64,000 bases of DNA, from contig CP046865.1 of NCBI GenBank assembly GCA_039640505.1, positions 2,719,501 to 2,783,500 of the forward strand, in the 5' to 3' direction. Position numbers and translations under genes: made by a program. The notes under the pieces are model-generated. The model was not told where the DNA came from, searched no databases, and saw only the letters and a program-made list of their open reading frames with translations. Positions 46,876 through 55,410 of the stretch are shown here, in pieces. The DNA comes from Rhodobacteraceae bacterium Araon29. Its GTDB lineage: Bacteria; Pseudomonadota; Alphaproteobacteria; Rhodobacterales; Rhodobacteraceae. Position 1 is the stretch's first letter; every line of letters starts with the position of its first letter.

Positions 46876-47820
46876 TTACTCGGCCAACATCGTTTCGATA
46901 CCAGCGAGGGTTTCGATGTCCTTAGCGATCTGCGCTTCTACCTCCTCGGCAGACTGCCAGTAGACCGAAGCGCCAGTTTCAGCAGCCAGAGCCTGCGCGC
47001 GTTCAGACATAACTGTCTCTTTAGCAACAGCAATGATTTTTTCTTGTACATCCTTAGGCGTATCCGCATGGACGAACAGACCGTTCCACAATGCGACGTT
47101 GAGCGAAGGAACAAGTTCAGCAACAGTTGGCGCGTCAGGTGTCAGCGAAATTCGCTCGGATCCGATGGAGGCCAACACGTTAAGGTCGTCAAGGCATGGC
47201 AGGATCAGCTGCAGAGTAGTGTTGATCACGTCTACGTCGCCAGAAGCCAATGTGTTGCAATCGAGCATATCAAATGCTGCGTCAGAGGCATAGGAGAAAC
47301 CCATTTCCTTGGCCAAACCCATGGTGACCTGCGTTGGTACTAGCGGTGCCCCGAAGTGACCCAAGACGACATCGTTATCCTTCGCATGAGCCGCCAGCTC
47401 TTTCATTGTGGAATACTCGGCATTCCCACCAGCGGCGATCACAAACGGGTATGTGAGGAAGTTACCAAGCGGTACGAATGGGTCGGGGTTTAGCTCAGGA
47501 ATACCGATCTGCGGACCGACGACGGGGATAGCGATGATGAACGACCCGACCGTGTAACCGTCAGCCGGCGCGTTCGCAACCTCGATCGCACCAGGGAACG
47601 GACCCCCGCCACCGCCGGGCTTGTTAACAACAGCTGCTGGGACGCCGTAAGCTTCCGAGAAATCTTCCGCAATCATTCGCGTCAGCACGTCTTCGAGGTC
47701 ACCAGGAGGCCATGGCACGATGAACTCAACAGGTTTTTCCGGGTATTCCGCTTTCGCAGCGCTCGAGAAGGAAGCCACGGCAAGCGCAATTGCCGTAACA
47801 GATTTGGTTAGCTTAAACAT
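46876..47820 (-). CDS. tctC: TTT transporter binding protein (Bug/TctC family)
   Basis: 314 residues: signal peptide (AIALAVASFSSAAKA), then YPEKPVEFIVPWPPGD and NKPGGGGGPFPGAIEVANAP, the standard ligand-domain opening. Periplasmic binding protein for a small carboxylate or similar compound. Divergent from the IclR gene, so the first gene of its operon. Confidence 0.9.
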   Translation of the reverse strand: MFKLTKSVTAIALAVASFSSAAKAEYPEKPVEFIVPWPPGDLEDVLTRMIAEDFSEAYGVPAAVVNKPGGGGGPFPGAIEVANAPADGYTVGSFIIAIPVVGPQIGIPELNPDPFVPLGNFLTYPFVIAAGGNAEYSTMKELAAHAKDNDVVLGHFGAPLVPTQVTMGLAKEMGFSYASDAAFDMLDCNTLASGDVDVINTTLQLILPCLDDLNVLASIGSERISLTPDAPTVAELVPSLNVALWNGLFVHADTPKDVQEKIIAVAKETVMSERAQALAAETGASVYWQSAEEVEAQIAKDIETLAGIETMLAE

Positions 47821-47857
47821 TTTTTTCTCCCTGAAGTGTGGTTCAAATAATAAACCG

Positions 47858-47868
47858 TTGTATTACAA
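47858..47868. promoter_or_regulatory. Short palindrome between tctC and iclR
   Basis: TTGTA-T-TACAA is a perfect inverted repeat with a one-base centre in the 115-base divergent region. Its location is right for an IclR-family operator controlling both operons. It is short, so chance is possible. Confidence 0.35.
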
Positions 47869-47935
47869 AAAAGGTTGCCTTGTTAATTATCTTATGTCAA
47901 ACTTTTTTTATTCCTGCCAACGAGAAAGGATCTGA

Positions 47936-48742
47936 ATGTCTTCTGCCGTCAAAGCATTGATGCTTCTTTCACATTTCTCTGCCACTAGGCCAGAGATTGG
48001 GCTGTCGCAGTTGTGTCGCATCGCTGGGCGGGACAAGTCGACGACTTACAGATACCTCCAGGCCCTTGAAACTGCTGGATTTGTTGAACAGAATTCAACG
48101 ACGAAGCAATATCGGCTTGGCCCTGCTTTATTGCAACTAGCGCAGGTCCGTGAAGAAACAGTTCCGCGAAAAGATGGAGCAAAATCCGCCTTGTCAATTC
48201 TCGCGGGCGCCACCGGCGAAACAGCACATGTGACGGTCTTGTCAGGCAAAACGTTGTACGGATTGTGTCACTGTGAATCACCCAAAAATGGCATCCGAGC
48301 GGTCATTGACTTAAATATATTTCCACTACATGCGACGGCATCAGGTTTGTGCGCATTGGCTTTTGGGCCCACCGAATTGTTCGAGGTGGCTGCTGCATCC
48401 TTAGAAAAATTCACCGAACATACACCAATCGACGAGGATAGTCTTACATCCAATGTGAATACTGTCCGCGCCAACGGTTTTGGCTACGCCAATCAAAGCT
48501 ATGAAGCTGAAATCCAGGGCGTGTCCGCTCCTTTGTTTGACCACCACGGTCTTGCCGGCACCGTTGCGGTAGCCTGCGTAGCGTCACGGTTTTCACGTGA
48601 CATTGAAGAGAAAATAAAATCAGAATTGGTCATCGCCGCACGCGACATAACCCGCAATTGGGGTGGAAAAATTCCCTCCCAAATTGAGGATTCATGGGCC
48701 CGTACACTCTCATTTTCGAGCGAATTGGAACAAACATTATGA
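47936..48742 (+). CDS. IclR family transcriptional regulator
   Basis: 268 residues: winged helix (SAVKALMLLSHFSATRPEIG, RIAGRDKSTTYRYLQALETA) and the IclR effector domain (LHATASGLCALAFGP, GFGYANQSYEAEIQGVSAPL). AAGGA lies six bases upstream. It is the first gene of the operon it probably controls; its stop overlaps the aminotransferase start (ATGA). The effector is probably a pathway intermediate. Confidence 0.92.
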   Translation: MSSAVKALMLLSHFSATRPEIGLSQLCRIAGRDKSTTYRYLQALETAGFVEQNSTTKQYRLGPALLQLAQVREETVPRKDGAKSALSILAGATGETAHVTVLSGKTLYGLCHCESPKNGIRAVIDLNIFPLHATASGLCALAFGPTELFEVAAASLEKFTEHTPIDEDSLTSNVNTVRANGFGYANQSYEAEIQGVSAPLFDHHGLAGTVAVACVASRFSRDIEEKIKSELVIAARDITRNWGGKIPSQIEDSWARTLSFSSELEQTL

Positions 48743-50085
48743 AAGACTCAAACTTTCTGAAAGAAAACAATGGCCGCTTGATGTGGCATCCGATGACATC
48801 TCCCCAAGATAGCACCGACAACCCACCCAAGATTATCACTTGCAGCGACGGCGTTTCCATCACTGACATTGACGGGCACCGTGTAGTCGATGGCGTCGGT
48901 GGTCTTTGGAACGTGAACCTTGGCTATTCCTGCCAACCAGTAAAGGATGCAATCTCAAAGCAGCTGGACATGCTGCCTTATTATTCGACTTTCCGCGGCA
49001 CAACCAATGATGTTTCCATCGAACTGTCTTTTGAGCTCAGCGAATTCTTCGCGCCTGATGGCCTCAGCCGCGCGTTCTTTACCTCTGGCGGGTCAGACAG
49101 CGTCGAGACATCCCTTCGCCTCGCAAGACAATATCACAAATTGCGCGGTGAAGCGGGGCGCACCAAATTTTTGAGCCTTAAAAAAGGGTATCATGGCACC
49201 CACATCGGAAGCGCATCCGTCAACGGAAACGCGAACTTTCGCAATGCCTACGAACCCCTGCTGCCCGGCTGCTTCCATATTCCCGCACCTTATACTTACC
49301 GCAATCCTTTTAACGAAACGGATCCAGAAAAATTGGCGCAGCTTTGCCTGCAGGCGCTTGAAGACGAGATCGCATTTCAAGGTGCTAACACGATCGCAGC
49401 GATGATCATGGAGCCTATTCTTGGCGCAGGAGGTGTAATTCCGCCCCACCATAGCTTTGCTCCAGCTGTGCAGGAAATCTGTAACCGCAATGGCATTCTA
49501 CTTATTACCGATGAAGTCATCACCGCCTATGGTCGCACTGGCGCATGGTCTGGTGCGCGTCTTTGGGGAATTCAACCTGACATGATGGCGACCGCCAAAG
49601 CCATTACTAACGGCTACTTCCCTTTTGGTGCAGTCATGCTAGGGGAACGGATGATCGATGTGTTCGAAGGTAACCCTGACGCCAAAATCGGCCACGGCTA
49701 CACCTATTCTGGGCACCCGGTAGGTGCTGCGGCTGCACTCGCTTGTCTGGCAGAAACCAAAAGGCTGAACGTGATCGAAAACGCCGCCGCACGTGGCACC
49801 CAGATTTATGACGGATGCATGGAACTGATGAAGAAATACAACGTGATCGGTGATGTACGTGGCGGACACGGCCTGATGACTGCGATGGAAATGGTCAGCG
49901 ACCGCACGACCAAGAAACCGATTGATGGGGGCACTGCACAGACAGTGCAGGAGGTCGCCTATCAGAATGGCGCAATGGTCCGCGTCTCAGGCCCGAACCT
50001 AATTCTTTCGCCGCCTTTGGTGCTATCCGAAGCTGACGCCATCACCATACTAACTGCGCTCGATGCTGGTTTTGCTGCTATTTGA
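48739..50085 (+). CDS. Class III omega-aminotransferase
   Basis: 448 residues, PLP fold type I. Motifs: FTSGGSDSVETSLRLARQYH, KGYHGTHIGSASVNGN, LLITDEVITAYGRTG and the PLP lysine at about 287 (ATAKAITNG). It resembles omega-amino acid/amine:pyruvate aminotransferases. Either oxidative deamination of an amine or use of a beta-amino acid fits. Translationally coupled to iclR by a 4-base overlap; the hydrolase gene follows after 11 bases. Confidence 0.9.
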   Translation: MKDSNFLKENNGRLMWHPMTSPQDSTDNPPKIITCSDGVSITDIDGHRVVDGVGGLWNVNLGYSCQPVKDAISKQLDMLPYYSTFRGTTNDVSIELSFELSEFFAPDGLSRAFFTSGGSDSVETSLRLARQYHKLRGEAGRTKFLSLKKGYHGTHIGSASVNGNANFRNAYEPLLPGCFHIPAPYTYRNPFNETDPEKLAQLCLQALEDEIAFQGANTIAAMIMEPILGAGGVIPPHHSFAPAVQEICNRNGILLITDEVITAYGRTGAWSGARLWGIQPDMMATAKAITNGYFPFGAVMLGERMIDVFEGNPDAKIGHGYTYSGHPVGAAAALACLAETKRLNVIENAAARGTQIYDGCMELMKKYNVIGDVRGGHGLMTAMEMVSDRTTKKPIDGGTAQTVQEVAYQNGAMVRVSGPNLILSPPLVLSEADAITILTALDAGFAAI

Positions 50086-50096
50086 AAGGCCCCACT

Positions 50097-50954
50097 ATGA
50101 CCAATGATTATGTAACCCTGTTGGGCACCAAAGGCGGCCCTGCTGTCCGCACCGGCTCTTCTTTGCCCACTTCGAACCTTATTGTTCTAAATGGACAACT
50201 CATGGTTTTTGATTGCGCGCTTGGGGTAACAAAAGGATTGATTGATCAGGGAATTCAGTTGCGTAATCTCTCCTTGATCTTCATCTCGCATCTGCATTCA
50301 GACCATTACCTCGAACTCGGGCCTTTGCTTCACACCGCATGGACTGCAGGCCTAAAGACCAAAGTAGACATCTATGGCCCTGCTGGCATTGACGACTATT
50401 GGGTTGGGTTCCTTGCTTCGATGAAGGCTGACATTGATCTTCGTATAGAAGACGAAGGTCGCCCAGATTTGCGAGACCTCGTAGAAATCCACGTGATCGA
50501 CGCCGGCCACGTAATGGAGCGAGAAGGTGTCTCAGTTTCGGCTATTCGAACCGAACATCCACCTCTGATCGATACTTTTGCCCTATCATTTAAGACAAAC
50601 CAGACGCATGTTGTCTTCTCCGGTGACACAGCTCGGCTAGAAGCTCTTGAAGATTTTGCGCGCGGTGCGGATCTCTTGATACACGAAGCAATGCTGGAGT
50701 CCGCATTACCCGCTTTGATGGCGCGCATCGGGAACGGGTCAGAAAAACTGATGGAACACTGGCTGCGTTCGCATACATTTGCCCACGACGCGGCCATTAC
50801 AGCGGCCAATGCAGGTGCAAAGCGGTTGGCGTTGTCCCATCTCATCCCGTCTGACGATCCAGGCTATGGGCCAAAAGACTGGGAAGAAGCCTGCGCTGGC
50901 CACTATGAGGGTGAGCTGATCATTGGCCAAGACGGCATAAAGATCGATCTATGA
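50097..50954 (+). CDS. Metallo-beta-lactamase-fold hydrolase
   Basis: 285 residues with the di-zinc motif HLHSDH at 65-70 and later ligands in GDTARLEAL and LALSHLIPSD. The order resembles RNase Z/arylsulfatase-like MBL proteins. Possible roles are lactonase or esterase in the pathway; nothing in the sequence decides. AAAGG precedes the ATG. It overlaps the next gene by ATGA. Confidence 0.88.
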   Translation: MTNDYVTLLGTKGGPAVRTGSSLPTSNLIVLNGQLMVFDCALGVTKGLIDQGIQLRNLSLIFISHLHSDHYLELGPLLHTAWTAGLKTKVDIYGPAGIDDYWVGFLASMKADIDLRIEDEGRPDLRDLVEIHVIDAGHVMEREGVSVSAIRTEHPPLIDTFALSFKTNQTHVVFSGDTARLEALEDFARGADLLIHEAMLESALPALMARIGNGSEKLMEHWLRSHTFAHDAAITAANAGAKRLALSHLIPSDDPGYGPKDWEEACAGHYEGELIIGQDGIKIDL

Positions 50955-52240
50955 CTCGACCGGTCAAAGAATTGCTCGCTGATCGAATTCGACTTTTAGG
51001 GCCGAACATCTCGACTTTTTATGACGATCCGGTCCATTTTGTAAAAGCCGAGGGCGTTTGGCTTTGGGACGCGGACGGGCACAAGTATCTGGACTGCTAT
51101 AACAACGTCCCCCATGTCGGACATTGCAATCCGCGGGTAGTGGATGCGATCTGCCATCAAGCCAGAACGCTAAACACACACACGCGCTATCTGCACGAAG
51201 GCATCCTATCCTATATTGAACGCCTCACTAAAACGATGGACGCGAACCTTGATACAGTAATCCTGACTTGCACGGGATCTGAGGCAAACGACATCGCCCT
51301 GCGGATGGCCGAGACGATGACAGGCAAGCGCGGCATCATCGCGACGGACGCCACCTACCATGGCAACACGTCACTTGTCAGCCAACTCAGCAAATCTAAT
51401 GTCCCTACCGTGGGTTTTGGCCTTGGTCAGTATTTCCGTTTTGTGGAGGCGCCAGACAGCTACCGTCACCCAGATCCCGATGGAACAATCTTTGCTGCAA
51501 AAGTGGCCGACCAGATTACCGGGCTAGAGGAGGACGGCACCGGCTTTGCCTGCCTAGTTGTTTGTCCTTACTTTCTAAACGAAGGGTTTCCTGACCATCC
51601 AGATGGTTGGCTCAAATCAGTGGCCGAGGTAGTGCGCAAAGCAGGCGGCCTGTTAATTTGTGACGAAGTCCAATCGGGGTTTGGTCGCACCGGCACCCAT
51701 ATGTGGGCCCATGAAAAGATGGGCGTAGTGCCCGATGTAGTGGTGCTTGGCAAACCTATGGCTAACGGTCATCCCGTAGGTGGCGTCGTCGCGAATGGCG
51801 ATGTTGTGACCGCCTTTCGCAAAGGCTACCGATATTTCAACACTTTCGGTGGCAACCCCGTATCTTGTGCGGCTGCAATGGCTGTATTGCATGAAATCGA
51901 CGACAAAGGTCTTGTCGCCAATGCCTGTTCTGTCGGTGAGTACGCCCGTGAGCGAATGGATGACCTCGCTGCGCGCCATGAAGTAATCGGTGATGTACGC
52001 GGTTCTGGCCTGATATTCGGTGCCGAGATGGTTAAAGATCGCGCTACCAAAGTGCCCGCATCCGAGTTCACCGACCGTGTCATCAACGCCCTGCGGCACC
52101 GCGGGATTATCTTGTCCAAACTGGGCCGTTACAAGAATACCCTGAAAATTCGCCCTCCAATGCCATTTTCGAAAGAGAACGCGGAATTGCTCTTCGATAC
52201 GCTCGAAACTGTTCTGTCTGAAACCCGGTTAAACCCATGA
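50951..52240 (+). CDS. Class III PLP enzyme resembling amino-alcohol-phosphate phospho-lyases
   Basis: 429 residues with the PLP lysine at about 268 (VLGKPMANG) and CDEVQSGFGRTG. The stretch YLDCYNNVPHVGHCNP and LNTHTRYLHEGILSYIERL is strikingly like the AGXT2L1/AGXT2L2 family. Those enzymes look like aminotransferases but remove phosphate and ammonia from phosphoethanolamine or phosphohydroxylysine (EC 4.2.3.x). The next gene is an APH-fold kinase, so a kinase-then-lyase route from a beta-hydroxy amine to an aldehyde is likely. A true transaminase remains possible. Confidence 0.82.
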   Translation: MTRPVKELLADRIRLLGPNISTFYDDPVHFVKAEGVWLWDADGHKYLDCYNNVPHVGHCNPRVVDAICHQARTLNTHTRYLHEGILSYIERLTKTMDANLDTVILTCTGSEANDIALRMAETMTGKRGIIATDATYHGNTSLVSQLSKSNVPTVGFGLGQYFRFVEAPDSYRHPDPDGTIFAAKVADQITGLEEDGTGFACLVVCPYFLNEGFPDHPDGWLKSVAEVVRKAGGLLICDEVQSGFGRTGTHMWAHEKMGVVPDVVVLGKPMANGHPVGGVVANGDVVTAFRKGYRYFNTFGGNPVSCAAAMAVLHEIDDKGLVANACSVGEYARERMDDLAARHEVIGDVRGSGLIFGAEMVKDRATKVPASEFTDRVINALRHRGIILSKLGRYKNTLKIRPPMPFSKENAELLFDTLETVLSETRLNP

Positions 52241-53172
52241 ACACGGCCGAGAAAGCTCTTACGTTTTGGGGGCTTGATGGAGCAACTGTCATCCTAGTAG
52301 CGGCACGTGAGAACACGGTATTCTGCGTCAATAATGACCAGCACTGTTATGCATTGCGATTGCACAGGAAAGGCTATCGAACCAACAGAGAATTGCTAGC
52401 TGAACTAGATTGGATGGCCATGCTGGATCGCGCGGGACTGTCGGTGCCCGCCCCAATCGCGAGCCTTGACGGGTCACACCTCCAGATAGTTGATGAAGTG
52501 CAGGTCGATGTGCTGACATGGCTACACGGCGAGACCCTGGATGCGGCCTTGCCAAACATGGACCAAACGACCCGCAAGACTTTGTTCCGACAGATTGGTT
52601 ATGACATGGCCCGCATGCATAATGCGATTGATGCTTGGCCTCAATCCGTCCATTGCGACCGCCCAGCTTGGAATTCTGAAGGGTTGTTGGGAGATGCGCC
52701 GCTTTGGGATCGGTTCTGGGAGAATGCCGCCCTTTCTACTGAGCAAAAAACACAGTTTGTGGCATTTCGCGAATACGCGGTATCCAAACTCACCACCATC
52801 GCGCCAAAGCTCGACTACGGTTTGATCCACGCTGACCTGGTGCCCGCGAATATTATGGTCTCAACCGATACACTGCACTTTATCGATTTTGACGATGGGG
52901 GATTTGGATTTCGGTTATTCGAGGTTGCTACCGCGCTCCTCAAGCACAACGCAGCATCCGACTATAATGCGCTAAGCGAAGCCTTGATTGATGGCTATAC
53001 ATCGTTGCGCCCACTGGACGTGACACATTTACCACTTTTTCTTGCATTAAGAGCGGCGACTTATGTCGGCTGGAACATTTCCCGCTCCGCAGAAGACCCG
53101 ACCGGCAAGCGGAATACCCGTTTTGTCGTCCAAACTGAAGACTTGATCAGAGATTATATGGCAACGCTCTGA
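52237..53172 (+). CDS. APH-fold kinase, probably of an amino alcohol
   Basis: 311 residues. The catalytic loop has His198, Asp200 and Asn205 (GLIHADLVPANIMV), with Asp217/Asp219 in the metal-binding FIDFDDGG. The fold is shared with choline, homoserine II and hydroxylysine kinases. Overlap of four bases with the lyase-like gene suggests the kinase makes the lyase substrate. Substrate identity is inference. Confidence 0.85.
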   Translation: MNTAEKALTFWGLDGATVILVAARENTVFCVNNDQHCYALRLHRKGYRTNRELLAELDWMAMLDRAGLSVPAPIASLDGSHLQIVDEVQVDVLTWLHGETLDAALPNMDQTTRKTLFRQIGYDMARMHNAIDAWPQSVHCDRPAWNSEGLLGDAPLWDRFWENAALSTEQKTQFVAFREYAVSKLTTIAPKLDYGLIHADLVPANIMVSTDTLHFIDFDDGGFGFRLFEVATALLKHNAASDYNALSEALIDGYTSLRPLDVTHLPLFLALRAATYVGWNISRSAEDPTGKRNTRFVVQTEDLIRDYMATL

Positions 53173-53774
53173 TGGCTGGTTAACACACCAAGGCAACTTG
53201 AGACATCTTGTGCCCAGCTTAGCTGAGTGCGTGAATGGAACCTTTGGAAGAAGTCTTTGAAGGAAACTAACGGGCTTCCGCTTTTGATAAGCGTTAGGTC
53301 AGGCTATCGACTAGTCAAACAGCAGTTAAGGGCCAAAAGCAGCAATTTAAATAAAGTCAAAGCCCTCAGCCGCTTCTGCCACAGCCTTTACATTCGGTAG
53401 GTAGCGCCATTGCCATTTTCATACAAGTGCGCCATCAAATCCACTCAGCCTCCCCTTAGAACCCGGCATGAACCCCGCGCACTACAGTTCCTGCCTCTAG
53501 CGCCACAAGCCATCCATGCTTTTCAAGAATCCCCAGCGCAACACGTTTGGCCCAAACTGCAACAAGTCGCACACGAGCACTTATGGTTCGGCCCAATGTC
53601 TTAGATAGCATCGGTTGATCACTGTTAGATTCTGTTTGTACTCAGTTAAAGCATTCCAAGTAGGCGTCTCTGATGGAGGCTTTTTTCATGCCATTCCAAT
53701 TCCTCCTTAAGAAATTTTTACCAAATTCGTGGTGCTAATTTAGGGGGAAAGGTCAGTGACCATCGTTGTGTCTA
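53173..53774. other. 602-base gap with gene debris on the minus strand
   Basis: No intact gene. On the minus strand a strong ribosome-binding site (AAGGAGG, 53702-53708) precedes ATG GCA TGA at 53694. All frames that follow are interrupted by stops within tens of codons, for example VWAKRVALGILEKHGWLVAL in one and WRYLPNVKAVAEAAEGFDFI in another. It looks like a decayed gene whose family I cannot name. Confidence 0.45.
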
Positions 53775-55337
53775 CTAAGCTAAGCGATCTGACATCGGAC
53801 TTTCATCCATTTGTGCAATTAAGTGGTGGGTCAACCGTTCGGACATGTGAGCGCGAATTTTCTTATGGGCCTCATCATCCCATAAGTTGTGGGTTTCATA
53901 GGGGTCGTTCTTCAGATCATATAATTCCCCCCAAGGCTGATCGCGGTAAACGGAATACCGCCAGCGATCGGTCACCAATGATCGCACCCTTGCAGGGGCC
54001 TCAAATCCAAGGCGATTTCCACCATCATTATATTCAATCAGCGCTTCTTTACGTGGTCCGTCTTCACCTTTTGTAGCAGGCAGAAAACTCAAGCCCTGAT
54101 TACCGTTAAAGGGCTCAATACCCGCGCGTTCAAGGATCGTACTGGCCAAATCCACTGTTGAGCACAGCGCGTCGCTTGCAGATGGTGTACGACGGTCAGG
54201 ATCGGACCATATAAACGGCACACGGGTTATGCTCCGAAACTGCAACGCGCCTTTCAGTAGCATATTGTAGTCTCCCAGATAATCACCATGGTCTGAATTA
54301 TAGCAGATGACCGTATCGTTCATCATGCCGCTTTGTTCAAGCGCTGTCACGATGTCTCCGACAGCGTCGTCCACAAATGCCATCATGCCTGCGGTCAGGG
54401 CCATGGCTTCTTTCAATTGTTGGTCGGTCAGAATCATCGCTGTTTGTGCGGTCACTTGCGCGACACCCGACTTCCAGTTTTCATAAAGCCAACGCATGGG
54501 CTTGGTTGGGTTCTGGTGTGCATCGAAGGGAAGCGAAACGTCAAAGTCCTCAGGGCTGTACATATCCCAGTACTTTCCAGGCGGATTAAACGGATGATGG
54601 GGATCGGGAAAGCTGATAAAGGCAAAAAACGGAGCATCTTCGTCTTCTTGAGATTGGATATAATCAATTGTTCGATCCCGAACATACGCCGTTGGGTATA
54701 GATCCTCAGGAATGGGTGTTCTGTAAGCTTGTGGGCAAGAATAGTTATGCGGCAGCTCATTAATAGGATCGTGGAGCGCTTGCCAATTAGGCGCGTTTTT
54801 CCGAAACCACTGTTGATAGTGCCCGCCGCAGCGATCGCCGTGACTGGTCACCATATCTACATGTTTATACCCGTAGTAGGGCGTTCTTATTTCGTAGGCG
54901 TCTTCGCCTTGATAGTTGCTAGGTGCTTCTTGGTACTGCGTTGGCAGCTCTTTTTTCCAAGCTTCAGTCGTCGAGGTGGAGGTTCCAATGTTTCGAGCCA
55001 TTGGTTGCAAATCTGTAAAAGGTTGCAGATGGCTCTTGCCAATTGTAGCGGTGTTGTATCCGTTGTCTGCAAGCAAGTCGACGAATGTTGTCGCATTTTC
55101 AGGCAGGGTGCAGCCATTGTAACGGAGCCCATGTAAGCTGGGATAGCGACCAGTCAAAAGTGACGCCCTGTTGGGCATGCACACCGGAGACGCAGTATGG
55201 AAATTATCAAACCGTGTGCCTTGTGACGCGATTTTATCGATATTCGGGGTTTTTAAAATGGGGTGACCATAGCAACCCAGCCAATCGGCACGTTGTTGGT
55301 CGGTAATAATGAAAAGGAAATTCGGTTGTTTAGCCAT
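53775..55337 (-). CDS. Type I sulfatase
   Basis: 520 residues. The formylglycine motif is CMPNR with Cys53 (SPVCMPNRASLLTGRYPS). Metal-site marks DQQRADWLGCYGHP, KSHLQP, and SDHGDYLGDY are present. No signal peptide, so probably cytoplasmic. Releases sulfate from a sulfate ester; the substrate class cannot be told. Last gene of the MarR-TAXI-TRAP-sulfatase run on the minus strand, so the transported solute may be a sulfate ester. Confidence 0.9.
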   Translation of the reverse strand: MAKQPNFLFIITDQQRADWLGCYGHPILKTPNIDKIASQGTRFDNFHTASPVCMPNRASLLTGRYPSLHGLRYNGCTLPENATTFVDLLADNGYNTATIGKSHLQPFTDLQPMARNIGTSTSTTEAWKKELPTQYQEAPSNYQGEDAYEIRTPYYGYKHVDMVTSHGDRCGGHYQQWFRKNAPNWQALHDPINELPHNYSCPQAYRTPIPEDLYPTAYVRDRTIDYIQSQEDEDAPFFAFISFPDPHHPFNPPGKYWDMYSPEDFDVSLPFDAHQNPTKPMRWLYENWKSGVAQVTAQTAMILTDQQLKEAMALTAGMMAFVDDAVGDIVTALEQSGMMNDTVICYNSDHGDYLGDYNMLLKGALQFRSITRVPFIWSDPDRRTPSASDALCSTVDLASTILERAGIEPFNGNQGLSFLPATKGEDGPRKEALIEYNDGGNRLGFEAPARVRSLVTDRWRYSVYRDQPWGELYDLKNDPYETHNLWDDEAHKKIRAHMSERLTHHLIAQMDESPMSDRLA

Positions 55338-55410
55338 CGTATATTACCACTTGGTTTGTGACTGGTTAGGCTCCATGCTGCCAGAAAGCTCAACATTCTT
55401 TAATCCGTCA

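Noticed and set aside
53650-53686. GGCGTCTC...GGAGGCTTTTTT as terminator of the kinase operon
   Set aside because: The arms do not pair well (mismatches at the third base onward); only the T-run is suggestive.
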